In this document: positions 25,632-33,921 of the stretch, one piece after another | Numbering within the stretch: position 1 is the first letter of the stretch | How the letters are laid out: every line of letters begins with the position of its first letter | Assembly: GCF_900103805.1 (NCBI RefSeq) | Contig: NZ_FNIB01000007.1 | Location: forward strand, 124,001 to 188,000 | Source: Cryobacterium flavum | GTDB taxonomy: Bacteria > Actinomycetota > Actinomycetes > Actinomycetales > Microbacteriaceae | DNA: 64,000 bases | Direction of reading: 5' to 3' | Made by a program: the position numbers and the translations under genes | Notes under the pieces: generated by a model | Seen by the model: the letters and a program-made list of their open reading frames with translations, nothing else | The model's database searches: none | What the model was told of the DNA's origin: nothing

Positions 25632-26641
25632 CTCACACCCCCCTGGCTACCTACCAGCCGGAACAGCGTGCCCTCGCGCTGATCGGCGGGGAGGCCACCG
25701 ACGCCAACCTGCGCCGGTACCTGCACGGAATCCCCGGAATTGACGCCGTCGGCCTCGAAGCTCGCGCCGCCGACCTCGGCACCCGCTCGATCAAAACCAG
25801 CTCCAAACGCTGGGCGATCGACACCATCATCGGCCTGATCGACCTCACCACCCTCGAGGGCGCTGACACCCCCGGCAAGGTGCGCTCGCTCGTCGCCAAG
25901 GCGCTGGTGCCAGACCCGAGCGACCCCGGTACCCCCCGTGTCGCCGCGGTCTGCGTCTACGGCGACATGGTCGGTACCGCCGTCAACGCGCTCGGCTCCG
26001 CCCATGCCGCCGGCGGCACGGAGGGAGTCAACGTGGCCGCCGTCGCCACCGCTTTTCCGAGCGGCCGCGCCTCCCTGGCGATCAAGCTCGCCGACGTGCG
26101 CGACTCGGTCGCGGCCGGCGCCGACGAAATCGACATGGTCATCGACCGTGGTGCTTTTCTGGCCGGCCGGTTCGGCCAGGTCTACGACGAGATCGTCGCC
26201 GTGAAAGACGCCTGCCGTCGGGTCGACGGTTCGATGGCTCACCTCAAGGTGATTCTCGAGACCGGCGAACTGAACACCTACGACAACGTGCGCCGCGCCT
26301 CTTGGCTGGCCATTCTGGCCGGCGGTGACTTCATCAAGACCTCCACCGGCAAGGTGGCCCCGGCCGCGACGCTGCCCGTGACGCTGTCGATGCTCGAGGT
26401 CGTGCGCGACTGGTACCGCCTCACCGGGGTGCAGATCGGCGTGAAACCGGCCGGCGGCATCCGTACGTCGAAGGACGCCATCAAATACCTCGTGACGGTC
26501 GCCGAAACCGTGGGAGAGGACTGGCTCACGCCGCACCTGTTTCGCTTCGGGGCTTCCAGCCTGCTCAACGACGTGCTGCTGCAGCGCCAAAAGATGACGA
26601 CCGGGCACTACTCCGGCCCCGACTACGTGACGATCGATTAG
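25628..26641 (+). CDS. deoC: Deoxyribose-phosphate aldolase
   Basis: 337 residues. Cleaves 2-deoxyribose-5-phosphate to acetaldehyde and glyceraldehyde-3-phosphate. Schiff-base lysine in GGDFIKTSTGK near residue 237, second active-site lysine in IGVKPAGGIRTSKDA near 275. About 100 residues longer at the N terminus than E. coli DeoC, as in the long actinobacterial form. The ATG in the ATGA overlap with the regulator is chosen. The acetaldehyde produced is the likely substrate of the following aldehyde dehydrogenase. Confidence 0.95.
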   Translation: MTHTPLATYQPEQRALALIGGEATDANLRRYLHGIPGIDAVGLEARAADLGTRSIKTSSKRWAIDTIIGLIDLTTLEGADTPGKVRSLVAKALVPDPSDPGTPRVAAVCVYGDMVGTAVNALGSAHAAGGTEGVNVAAVATAFPSGRASLAIKLADVRDSVAAGADEIDMVIDRGAFLAGRFGQVYDEIVAVKDACRRVDGSMAHLKVILETGELNTYDNVRRASWLAILAGGDFIKTSTGKVAPAATLPVTLSMLEVVRDWYRLTGVQIGVKPAGGIRTSKDAIKYLVTVAETVGEDWLTPHLFRFGASSLLNDVLLQRQKMTTGHYSGPDYVTID

Positions 26642-26650
26642 GGAACAACC

Positions 26651-28213
26651 ATGAAATTTCTTGACTACGCCCCGGCCCCAGAGTCGCAGGCCCTGCTGAA
26701 CCTCAAAAGCGACTACGGCCTCTTCATCAACGGCGATTTCACGGCCGGTCGCGGAACTCCGTTCCAAACCATCAACCCGGCTACCGAGCAGCAGATCGCC
26801 ATGATCGCCACCGCCAACGAAGCGGATGTCGACGCCGCAGTCGCGGCCGCCCGTCACGCCTACGATGGCGTCTGGTCCCGCCTCTCCGGCAGCGACCGGG
26901 GCAAGTACCTGTTTCGCATCGCCCGCCTGGTGCAGGAACGCGCCCGCGAACTCGCCGTCGCTGAGACCCTCGACAACGGCAAACCGATCAAGGAAACCCG
27001 CGACGTCGACATTCCCCTGGTCGCCGCCTGGTTCTTCTACTACGCCGGCTGGGCCGACAAGCTCGACCACGCCGGAGTCGGTCCGAACCCGGCCTCGCTC
27101 GGCGTCGCCGCGCAGGTCATCCCGTGGAACTTTCCGCTCATGATGCTCGCCTGGAAGATCGCCCCTGCCCTTGCCGCCGGGAACACGGTCGTGCTCAAGC
27201 CCGCCGAAACCACCTCGCTCACCGCGCTGCTGTTCGCGGAGATTCTGCAGCAGGCCGACCTGCCCGCCGGCGTCGTGAACATCATCACGGGTGACGGAAG
27301 CACCGGGCAGACCCTGGTCAACCACCCAGGCGTCAACAAGGTCGCCTTCACCGGCTCGACCTCGGTCGGTCGGGCCATCGCCCGTTCCGTCGCCGGAACC
27401 GACAAAAAGCTCAGCCTCGAGCTCGGCGGCAAGGGCGCCAACATCGTCTTCGACGACGCCCCGATCGACCAGGCTGTCGAGGGCATCGTGCGCGGCATCT
27501 TTTTCAACCAGGGTCACGTCTGCTGCGCCGGCAGCCGCCTGCTCGTGCAGGAAAGCATCCACGACGACGTCATCGAGCGGCTCAAGCGCCGCATGCAGAC
27601 ATTGCGCCTGGGCGACCCGCTTGATAAGAACACCGACATCGGTGCCATCAACAGTGCAGAACAGCTCGCCCGTATTCGCGAACTGTCCGATCTCGGCCAG
27701 CAGGAAGGCGCCGAACGCTGGAGCACCGACTGCGTCATTCCCGAGAACGGTTTCTGGTTCGCGCCGACCATCTTCACCAACGTGTCCACCAGCCACCGCA
27801 TCGCGCGCGATGAGATCTTCGGCCCGGTGCTCTCCGTGCTGACCTTCCGCACCCCGGCCGAAGCAATTGCCAAAGCGAACAATACCCCGTACGGTCTCTC
27901 CGCCGGAATCTGGAGCGACAAGGGCAGTCGCATCCTCGCCGTCGCCGACAAGCTGCGCGCCGGCGTGATCTGGGCGAACACCTTCAACCAATTCGACCCG
28001 TCCAGCCCGTTCGGTGGCTACAAGGAGAGCGGCTACGGCCGCGAGGGCGGCCGCCACGGCCTCGCTGCGTACCTCAAGCCCGCCGTACGCACCGGGTCGC
28101 GGTCGATCCCGGCCGCGGAGCACGCTCCGGTCAGCAAGAAGTCCGCATCCGCCAGCAAGAAGTCCGCATCCGCCAGCAAGAAGTCCGCATCCGCAGAGAA
28201 GGCCACCAAGTGA
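26651..28213 (+). CDS. Aldehyde dehydrogenase with Lys/Ser/Ala repeat tail
   Basis: 520 residues. NAD(P)-dependent ALDH with motifs VIPWNFPLMM, FTGSTSVGRAIA, catalytic-base Glu in LELGGKGANIVF near 258, and the nucleophile region FNQGHVCCAGSRL near 285-297 with two adjacent Cys. The last 27 residues are three exact SKKSASA heptads plus EKATK, absent from ordinary ALDHs. Nine bp after deoC, so it probably oxidises the acetaldehyde released by the aldolase. It overlaps the shorter ALDH-family gene by 4 bp. Confidence 0.93.
   Translation: MKFLDYAPAPESQALLNLKSDYGLFINGDFTAGRGTPFQTINPATEQQIAMIATANEADVDAAVAAARHAYDGVWSRLSGSDRGKYLFRIARLVQERARELAVAETLDNGKPIKETRDVDIPLVAAWFFYYAGWADKLDHAGVGPNPASLGVAAQVIPWNFPLMMLAWKIAPALAAGNTVVLKPAETTSLTALLFAEILQQADLPAGVVNIITGDGSTGQTLVNHPGVNKVAFTGSTSVGRAIARSVAGTDKKLSLELGGKGANIVFDDAPIDQAVEGIVRGIFFNQGHVCCAGSRLLVQESIHDDVIERLKRRMQTLRLGDPLDKNTDIGAINSAEQLARIRELSDLGQQEGAERWSTDCVIPENGFWFAPTIFTNVSTSHRIARDEIFGPVLSVLTFRTPAEAIAKANNTPYGLSAGIWSDKGSRILAVADKLRAGVIWANTFNQFDPSSPFGGYKESGYGREGGRHGLAAYLKPAVRTGSRSIPAAEHAPVSKKSASASKKSASASKKSASAEKATK
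28132..28194 (+). repeat. Three exact tandem 21-nt repeats in the ALDH 3' end
   Basis: Units at 28132-28152, 28153-28173 and 28174-28194 are identical and in frame, each coding SKKSASA. Each contains GCATCCGC, the reverse complement of the over-represented octamer. Copy-number change would add or remove 7 residues without frameshift. Confidence 0.9.
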
Positions 28214-29073
28214 ACCGCCTCGCCATTCCCAAGACATACAAGCTTTACATCGGCGGCAAGTTTCCGCGCAGCGAATCCGGCCGCGTCTACGAGGTGCTCT
28301 CGCACAAAGGCGACTTTCTCGCAAACGCCGCGAAGGGGAGCCGCAAGGATGCCCGCGACGCCGTCGTTGCCGCCCGCAGCGCCCTCGGTGGTTGGGCCGG
28401 TGCCACGGCCTATAACCGTGGCCAGGTGCTGTATCGCATCGCCGAACTGCTCGAGGGCCGCCGGGCGCAGTTCATCGACGAGATCGAGAGCTGCGAGGGC
28501 GTCAACGCCGCCGCAGCGAGTGCCCAAATCGACGAGGCCATCGATCGCTGGGTCTGGTACGCCGGCTGGGCTGACAAGTACGTGCAGGTCGCTGGCAACG
28601 CCAACCCGGTCTCCGGTCCGTTCTTCAACCTGTCGGTGCCCGAACCGACCGGCGTCGTCGCGATCATCGCCCCGCAGGGCGGCGAATCGCTGCTCGGACT
28701 GGTCAGCGCCATCGCACCGGCCCTCGTGGCCGGTAACACCGTCGTCGTCGTCGCCAACGAACTCGCACCGCTGTCGGGGATCAGTCTCGGCGAGGTGCTC
28801 GCCACGAGCGATGTGCCCGGCGGAGTCGTCAACATCGTCACCGGTTCGCCGGCCGAAATCGCGCCGTGGCTGGCCAGCCACGCCGACGTCAACGCGCTCG
28901 ACCTCGTCGGTGCCGGCGACCTCGACTGGGTGGAGCTGCAGATCAGCGCCGCCGACACGCTCAAGCGGGTACTCCCACCCGAGTCGGGAGCGGATGCCGC
29001 AGCCCCCGCCCTGTCCCGCATCCTCGCCTTCACCGAAGTCAAAACGGTCTGGCACACCAAGGCCATCCTCTAG
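28210..29073 (+). CDS. ALDH-family protein without catalytic domain
   Basis: 287 residues that align in style with only the N-terminal NAD-binding half of an aldehyde dehydrogenase (TYKLYIGGKFPRSESGRVYE, RGQVLYRIAELLEGRR, VVAIIAPQGGESLLGLVSAI, VVNIVTGSPAEI). The sequence stops about where the catalytic cysteine domain should begin: no GQxC motif, and the Glu of LELGGK is missing. The C-terminal 40 residues (ADTLKRVLPPESGADAAAPA) do not look like ALDH. The gene overlaps the full ALDH by 4 bp and has no frame damage, so it looks like a maintained partner or regulatory subunit rather than a pseudogene. Confidence 0.82.
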   Translation: MNRLAIPKTYKLYIGGKFPRSESGRVYEVLSHKGDFLANAAKGSRKDARDAVVAARSALGGWAGATAYNRGQVLYRIAELLEGRRAQFIDEIESCEGVNAAAASAQIDEAIDRWVWYAGWADKYVQVAGNANPVSGPFFNLSVPEPTGVVAIIAPQGGESLLGLVSAIAPALVAGNTVVVVANELAPLSGISLGEVLATSDVPGGVVNIVTGSPAEIAPWLASHADVNALDLVGAGDLDWVELQISAADTLKRVLPPESGADAAAPALSRILAFTEVKTVWHTKAIL

Positions 29074-29147
29074 CCTGTCGCCCGGGTATCCGCTGGCCGC
29101 CGCCCGGGCATCCGCTGTGACCGTGCAACGGGTGTCCCAGGCCGCGA

Positions 29148-29153
29148 TAGGCT
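29148..29153 (+). promoter_or_regulatory. -10 element of the SDR/DUF2867 gene (leaderless)
   Basis: TAGGCT, 7 nt before ATG 29161. Confidence 0.5.
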
Positions 29154-29160
29154 GCGGCCC

Positions 29161-30681
29161 ATGACCTTACGCAGAGCACTCGTCACCGGCGCGACGGGCT
29201 ACATCGGTGGACGTCTCGTTCCCAAACTTCTCGACGCCGGTTTCACCGTGCGGGTGCTCGTGCGCACGCCGTCGAAACTGCGCGATGTGCCCTGGGCCGA
29301 TCAGGTCGAGGTAGTCGAGGGAGACCTCGGCGACCTGGCCTCGGTTGAGCGCGCGTGCGTCGATATCGACGTGCTGTTCTATCTCGTGCATTCGATGGGT
29401 GCGGCCGGCGACTTCGAAAAAACCGAGCACACGGCGGCGGAGAACGTCGCCCGGGCGGCCTTCGCCGCCCACGTCGGACGTATCGTTTACCTCGGCGGGC
29501 TGCACCCCGACACGCAGACGTTGTCGGCCCACCTGCGCTCCCGGATGGAAGTCGGCCGCATCCTGATCGACAGTGGCGTGCCCACCATCGCGTTCCAGGC
29601 CGGCGTCGTGATCGGCTCAGGTTCCACCTCGTTCGAGATGATCCGCCACTTGACCGACGTGCTGCCCTACATGCCCGCGCCCAAATGGGTGCGCAACAAG
29701 ATCCAGCCGATCGCCGTGCGTGACGTGCTCTACTACCTGCAGGCCGCGGCCGACCTGCCGCCCGAGGTGAACCGCACCTTCGACATCGGCGGTCCGGACG
29801 TCTTGCGGTACGGCCAGATGATGAACGGTTACGCCCTCGAAGCCGGCCTCAAGCAGCGGGCCATCGCGGCTCTGCCGGTACTCACCCCGTGGCTCGCCTC
29901 GCAGTGGGTGAACCTGGTCACGCCGATTCCACGCAACCTCGCCATCCCCATCATCGCCTCGCTGCAATACGACTGCGTCGTGCACGAGAGTGATATCGAC
30001 GAGTTCATTCCGCAGCCGGAGGGCGGCCTCACCGGCTATCGTCGCGCCGTGCGTCTGGCCCTCGGCCGCATGCGAGACGGCGACGTGGAGACCAGCTGGC
30101 GCAACTCCTCGATCGAGGGTGCGTCGAGCAACCCGCTTCCGAGCGACCCGAACTGGGCCGGCCACTCCGTTTACACCGACCTGCGCGAGAAGACCACCCC
30201 GGCCGACCCCGCAGCACTGTGGCGGGTCATCGAGAGCATCGGCGGCGAAAACGGCTGGTACTCCTTTCCGCTGGCCTGGGCCGTTCGCGGTCTCATGGAC
30301 AAGGCCGTCGGCGGGGTCGGTCTTCGCCGCGGCCGCCGCAACCCCGACCACCTGCATAACGGTGAGGTGCTCGATTTCTGGCGGGTCGAGCAGATCGACC
30401 ACGGAAGCTTTCTGCGCCTCCGCGCCGAAATGCGCGTCCCAGGCCGGGCCTGGCTCGAAATGAGCGTGACACCAACGGATGCCGGCGGCTCCCTCTACCG
30501 CCAGCGCGCGGTGTTCTTTCCCCGCGGCCTCGGCGGGAGGCTGTACTGGGCGGCGATCCTGCCGTTCCACGGCATCATTTTCGAGGGCATGGCCACCCGC
30601 ATCACGGCCACGGCGGCGGTGGAGCGGAAAACCGAGGTGCCGCATCCGCTCGGCGCAGTATCTCGCTCTGAGGATAACTGA
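29161..30681 (+). CDS. NAD(P)-binding SDR-like protein with C-terminal DUF2867 domain
   Basis: 506 residues. Residues 1-280 are an atypical short-chain reductase/NAD-epimerase fold with LVTGATGYIGGRLVPKLLDA and YLVHSMGAAGDFEKTE; residues about 335-490 match DUF2867 (FWRVEQIDHGSFLRLRAEM, MSVTPTDAGGSLYRQRAVFF, RLYWAAILPFHGIIF), a START-like lipid-binding module. Such fusions are widespread but biochemically obscure; a role in membrane lipid or quinone chemistry is a guess. Single gene with its own promoter. Confidence 0.87.
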   Translation: MTLRRALVTGATGYIGGRLVPKLLDAGFTVRVLVRTPSKLRDVPWADQVEVVEGDLGDLASVERACVDIDVLFYLVHSMGAAGDFEKTEHTAAENVARAAFAAHVGRIVYLGGLHPDTQTLSAHLRSRMEVGRILIDSGVPTIAFQAGVVIGSGSTSFEMIRHLTDVLPYMPAPKWVRNKIQPIAVRDVLYYLQAAADLPPEVNRTFDIGGPDVLRYGQMMNGYALEAGLKQRAIAALPVLTPWLASQWVNLVTPIPRNLAIPIIASLQYDCVVHESDIDEFIPQPEGGLTGYRRAVRLALGRMRDGDVETSWRNSSIEGASSNPLPSDPNWAGHSVYTDLREKTTPADPAALWRVIESIGGENGWYSFPLAWAVRGLMDKAVGGVGLRRGRRNPDHLHNGEVLDFWRVEQIDHGSFLRLRAEMRVPGRAWLEMSVTPTDAGGSLYRQRAVFFPRGLGGRLYWAAILPFHGIIFEGMATRITATAAVERKTEVPHPLGAVSRSEDN

Positions 30682-30700
30682 GGTTCCAGTAGAACGTGCG

Positions 30701-30706
30701 TATACT
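30701..30706 (+). promoter_or_regulatory. -10 element of the SGNH gene
   Basis: TATACT with a leader of about 54 nt carrying a strong AGGAGG ribosome site before ATG 30767. No clear -35. Confidence 0.5.
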
Positions 30707-30766
30707 CTGAGAATTCTGGCGGCTCGGCCTGGTTCGGGGCATGATGGTTACGAGTAGGAGGCCACT

Positions 30767-31327
30767 ATGTCAGTTTCTCTCGCCTTTCTGGGCGACGGCC
30801 TTGTCGCGCGCGGTCTGTGGGACGAGTGGTTTCCCGAGCACGATGTGCACAATTTGGCCGCCAGTGGAAACACCACCGATGAGGTGATCGCGCAGATTGA
30901 TCGGGTGATTGAGTTGCGGCCGGACGCCATCGTGATCGGGGTCGGTACCAACGATCTCGGCTGGCGCAAGTCCGACGAATACGTCGTGCGCAACGTCGAG
31001 ACCATCCTGCACACCCTCCGTCGAGCCCTGCCAGAGACCCGCATAATGGTGCAGTCTGTTTTACCGCGTGACCGGGACTTTGCCGAGACCATCCGCTCAA
31101 TAAACCGGCACGTGTGGCAGTATGCACCCACCCAGCACGTGCAATACCTTGACCTCTGGCCGGCTCTCGCCCTGCCGGACGGCGAGCTCGACCCGGCACT
31201 CGGTATCGACCGCCTGCACCTGAATCCGGCCGGGTACGCGGCCTGGCTCGCCGAACTGAAGCCGGGGCTGGAGATGCTGTTCGAACGCCCGCCGTCGACG
31301 ACATCGATTCCCATCCAGCACGCCTGA
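30767..31327 (+). CDS. SGNH/GDSL hydrolase-fold protein lacking the serine nucleophile
   Basis: 186 residues with the four SGNH blocks in order: block I FLGDGLVARG (G9-D10-G11), block II ASGNTT, block III GTND (60-63), block V DRLHLNPAGY with Asp148 and His151. In active members block I reads GDS; here the serine is Gly11. Asn and Asp/His are retained. No signal peptide. Either the protein binds its substrate without hydrolysis or another residue serves as nucleophile. Own promoter and ribosome site; no operon. Confidence 0.85.
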   Translation: MSVSLAFLGDGLVARGLWDEWFPEHDVHNLAASGNTTDEVIAQIDRVIELRPDAIVIGVGTNDLGWRKSDEYVVRNVETILHTLRRALPETRIMVQSVLPRDRDFAETIRSINRHVWQYAPTQHVQYLDLWPALALPDGELDPALGIDRLHLNPAGYAAWLAELKPGLEMLFERPPSTTSIPIQHA

Positions 31328-31370
31328 ACCGCCAGGGACGAGCGCGCGGCTGCCTGCTTGGCACGCTCGG

Positions 31371-31376
31371 TAGAGT
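31371..31376 (+). promoter_or_regulatory. -10 element of the DUF2207 gene (leaderless)
   Basis: TAGAGT, then 6 nt, then ATG 31383. Confidence 0.55.
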
Positions 31377-31382
31377 GGACTC

Positions 31383-33293
31383 ATGCTCAGATCGGTTCGC
31401 CCCGCACTCGTCCTCACTCTCGGTGCGCTGATTAGCGGGGGTCTGGTCATCGGGGGAGCCGCGCTCGCCCCGACGCCGCCAGCGCAGGCCGCCACCGCTC
31501 CGCTCAGCCTGGTGGGCGCAGGCGTCAACGACTTCAGCTTTGACTCCTTCGACGCCCAATACGACCTTGGCCTGGACGCTGACGGCCGGTCAACGCTGAC
31601 AACCGTCGAGACCATCGTGGCCCGCTTCCCAGAGGTCGACCAAAACCACGGCATTCAGCGCGCCATCCCCACGCACTACCGGGGGCGTCCCACCGACATC
31701 GTGATCGAGAGCGTCACCGACGAGAACGGCACGCCCCGACCGTTTGGCACCGAGACCACCAGCGAAGACCGCGATGAAGAGTTTCTCGTGGTGACGAGTG
31801 CCGCCGACGAATTCGTGCACGGTGCAGAGACCTACGTGATCACGTACGCGCAATCCAACGTCACGCTGTATCCCGACAACGCCGAAACCGAAGAGTTCTA
31901 CTGGGACGTAAACGGCACCGGATGGGACCAGCCGTTCGGCCTGGTCACCGCAACGGTGCGGTTCGATCCGGAGCTCGTCGACCGGTTGAGCGGCAAGCTG
32001 CGGTGTTTTCAGGGGCGGGATGATTCTCAGTTGCCCTGTGACAGCATCCGTTTCACCGGGTCCGACACTGAACCGACCGTCTCCGCGGTTACCCGCGAGC
32101 TCGGGCCGCAGGAGAACCTGACCATCGATGTCGAGTTTCAGCCGGGTACCTTTGTGCCGCGCGATGATTCCTTCACCGCCAACGCCTTCCCCAGCATTGG
32201 GCTGGCCGCCGCCATCGTGGCGTTGCTGACGGCCCTGTTGGCCGCACTGTTACGCGCCACCCGATTGCGTGACGCGCGTGGTCGATTCACCATCATCGCC
32301 GAGTATCTTCCGCCGCGAGGGGTGAACCTGCTCACCTCCGGAGACATCGTCGGTGCCTCGAGCAGGGCGATGGCGGCCCAGTTCATCAGCTTCGCGGTGC
32401 GTGGCAACGTGCGTATTCTCGAGACCAGCGACAAGAAGAGTCACTTTCTGCTCGAATTCGTGCACGCCGACGGCGTCGACGAGACCGAGAGCCGCATTCT
32501 CGGCAAGCTCTTTCCCGGACTGCAGCCCGGCGACCAACGTGACCTGAAGAAGAAGAGCATTTCGTTGAGCAAGGCGCTGGCGAAGGAACGCACGGCGAGC
32601 CACGCGGAATCTCTGCGTTTGGGTTTGCGGGAACAGAAAAACGTCGCCCTGCGCAGTGTGCTCATGGGGATTGCCGTGGTCAGCGGTGGTGTCGCCGTCG
32701 TGGCCGGCCTGGGCGCCGTCATCACGGTGGTGGGCGGGTTCTGGCCCCTGCTGATCATCGCGCTGGGCGTCGTGGCTGTCGTTGCCACGATCGCGTTGGT
32801 CGCCAATTTTAGAACGCTCACTGAAAGTGGTGCGGAACTGCGTGACTATCTGAAGGGCGTCAAGTTGTATATAGGTCTCGCCGAAGCCGATCGGCTGCGA
32901 GTGTTGCAGAGTCCGGAGGGAGCCGTGCGTTCCGTCTATCGGCCGGAAAACGGTCGGCCAAATCTCGGCCTTGCCACCGCGACAGCGGATGCCCCCGCCG
33001 TACAGATCGTGAAACTCTACGAACGCGTGCTGCCCTTGGCCGTACTGTTCGGGCAGGAGAAGGACTGGTCCGGCGTGCTGAGCCAGTACTACGCCGAGAG
33101 CAACACCCAGCCCGACTGGTATTACGGGTCCGGAATTTTCCAGGCGGCGTACTTCGCGGGTGCGATCAGCTCCTTCCAGGCCGCCACGACGGCGTCCTGG
33201 TCGGGCAGCGCCACGAGCTCATCGAGCTCCGGTGGAGGCGGCGGCGGTTTCTCGGGCGGCGGAGGCGGCGGCGGGGGCGGGGGAGGAGTCTGA
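31383..33293 (+). CDS. DUF2207 domain membrane protein with Gly-rich tail
   Basis: 636 residues. Signal sequence at 1-36 (LVLTLGALISGGLVIGGAAL ending AQA), extracytoplasmic DUF2207 beta domain to about 270, a membrane helix near 278-300, a cytoplasmic segment, two more helices near 425-480, and a terminal run SSSSSGGGGGGFSGG ending in polyglycine, a hallmark of this family. Function of DUF2207 proteins is unknown; membrane topology suggests a cell-envelope role. It overlaps the next small membrane-protein gene (TGATG). Confidence 0.9.
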   Translation: MLRSVRPALVLTLGALISGGLVIGGAALAPTPPAQAATAPLSLVGAGVNDFSFDSFDAQYDLGLDADGRSTLTTVETIVARFPEVDQNHGIQRAIPTHYRGRPTDIVIESVTDENGTPRPFGTETTSEDRDEEFLVVTSAADEFVHGAETYVITYAQSNVTLYPDNAETEEFYWDVNGTGWDQPFGLVTATVRFDPELVDRLSGKLRCFQGRDDSQLPCDSIRFTGSDTEPTVSAVTRELGPQENLTIDVEFQPGTFVPRDDSFTANAFPSIGLAAAIVALLTALLAALLRATRLRDARGRFTIIAEYLPPRGVNLLTSGDIVGASSRAMAAQFISFAVRGNVRILETSDKKSHFLLEFVHADGVDETESRILGKLFPGLQPGDQRDLKKKSISLSKALAKERTASHAESLRLGLREQKNVALRSVLMGIAVVSGGVAVVAGLGAVITVVGGFWPLLIIALGVVAVVATIALVANFRTLTESGAELRDYLKGVKLYIGLAEADRLRVLQSPEGAVRSVYRPENGRPNLGLATATADAPAVQIVKLYERVLPLAVLFGQEKDWSGVLSQYYAESNTQPDWYYGSGIFQAAYFAGAISSFQAATTASWSGSATSSSSSGGGGGGFSGGGGGGGGGGGV

Positions 33294-33628
33294 TGGGCAC
33301 TCCAGCCGCACCGACGTTCACTCGCTCGGCTCTCGCGCCTGGCCTGCTGGGCGCCATCGTTCTGCTCGCCGGACTCGCGCTTCTGGACGGCGAGAGTTTC
33401 ATCATCATTCGCTACGCGGTCAGTATTCTGGCGCTCATCATCTGCGTCTTCGTGATTCAGGCCCGGTCCTGGTACTGGCTGCTCGGTCTCGTTCCGATGG
33501 CTATCCTGTGGAACCCGGTCGTGATCATCGACCTCAGCGGTCAGGGCTGGGTCTCGGCTCAGTTCATCGCGGCGATCGTTTTCATCGTCGTCGGTCTGCG
33601 CACCAAAGTGCCAATTCGCAAGGATTGA
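33293..33628 (+). CDS. Small membrane protein, DUF6804-like
   Basis: 111 residues, four short hydrophobic segments; the pattern RYAVSILALIICVFVIQARS then LVPMAILWNPVVIIDLSG resembles DUF6804 proteins, though the assignment is from memory. Coupled to the DUF2207 gene by a 1-bp overlap, so the two may act together in the membrane. Confidence 0.78.
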   Translation: MGTPAAPTFTRSALAPGLLGAIVLLAGLALLDGESFIIIRYAVSILALIICVFVIQARSWYWLLGLVPMAILWNPVVIIDLSGQGWVSAQFIAAIVFIVVGLRTKVPIRKD

Positions 33629-33921
33629 ACGTCGGGCGTAGACTACTATCGCGTTGAGAGAACTCGATCAGATCTCTACTGGCTCTCGCATTCGGTGGCA
33701 GTACCTGTCATATCTGCACCACCGTTGCGACAGCATCCGCTTGACCTTGGGTCGGGCGTCATGATCAGGGCCCGTGCTGTGTTTCGTGTACCACCTGTTT
33801 CTGCACGCCGGAGAAACGGTGTGCGCGCACTGCGCGTTTCGGTAACACCAGAATGCCGTGACCGGCACGCTCGGATAGGTACAGCCGGTACCCGTACCGT
33901 GCTGCTTCGAAGTGGAGAACA
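33629..33921 (+). other. 293-bp spacer before the SNF2 helicase gene
   Basis: Contains two overlapping -10-like hexamers, TAGACT (33639-33644) and TACTAT (33644-33649), 270 nt before the helicase start, implying a long leader. A short frame beginning TTG 33654 and ending TGA 33762-33764 (36 codons) follows at near-leaderless distance; it encodes no recognisable peptide. A hairpin is possible at about 33789-33817 (CTGTTTCT with AGAAACGG). The helicase itself has GGAG just before its ATG. No further gene seen. Confidence 0.4.

Noticed and set aside
28132-28194. Tandem repeats as a CRISPR-like array.
   Set aside because: Units are contiguous without spacers, in frame and inside a coding region.
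25343-28324. A 993-codon open frame antisense to deoC and the ALDH genes.
   Set aside because: Shadow frame produced by high third-position GC; Gly/Arg/Asp/Val-rich with no domain likeness, and the plus strand carries clear genes.
24675-29073. DeoC plus ALDH as part of a bacterial microcompartment.
   Set aside because: No shell-protein genes and no encapsulation peptide that I recognise; the operon is complete without them.
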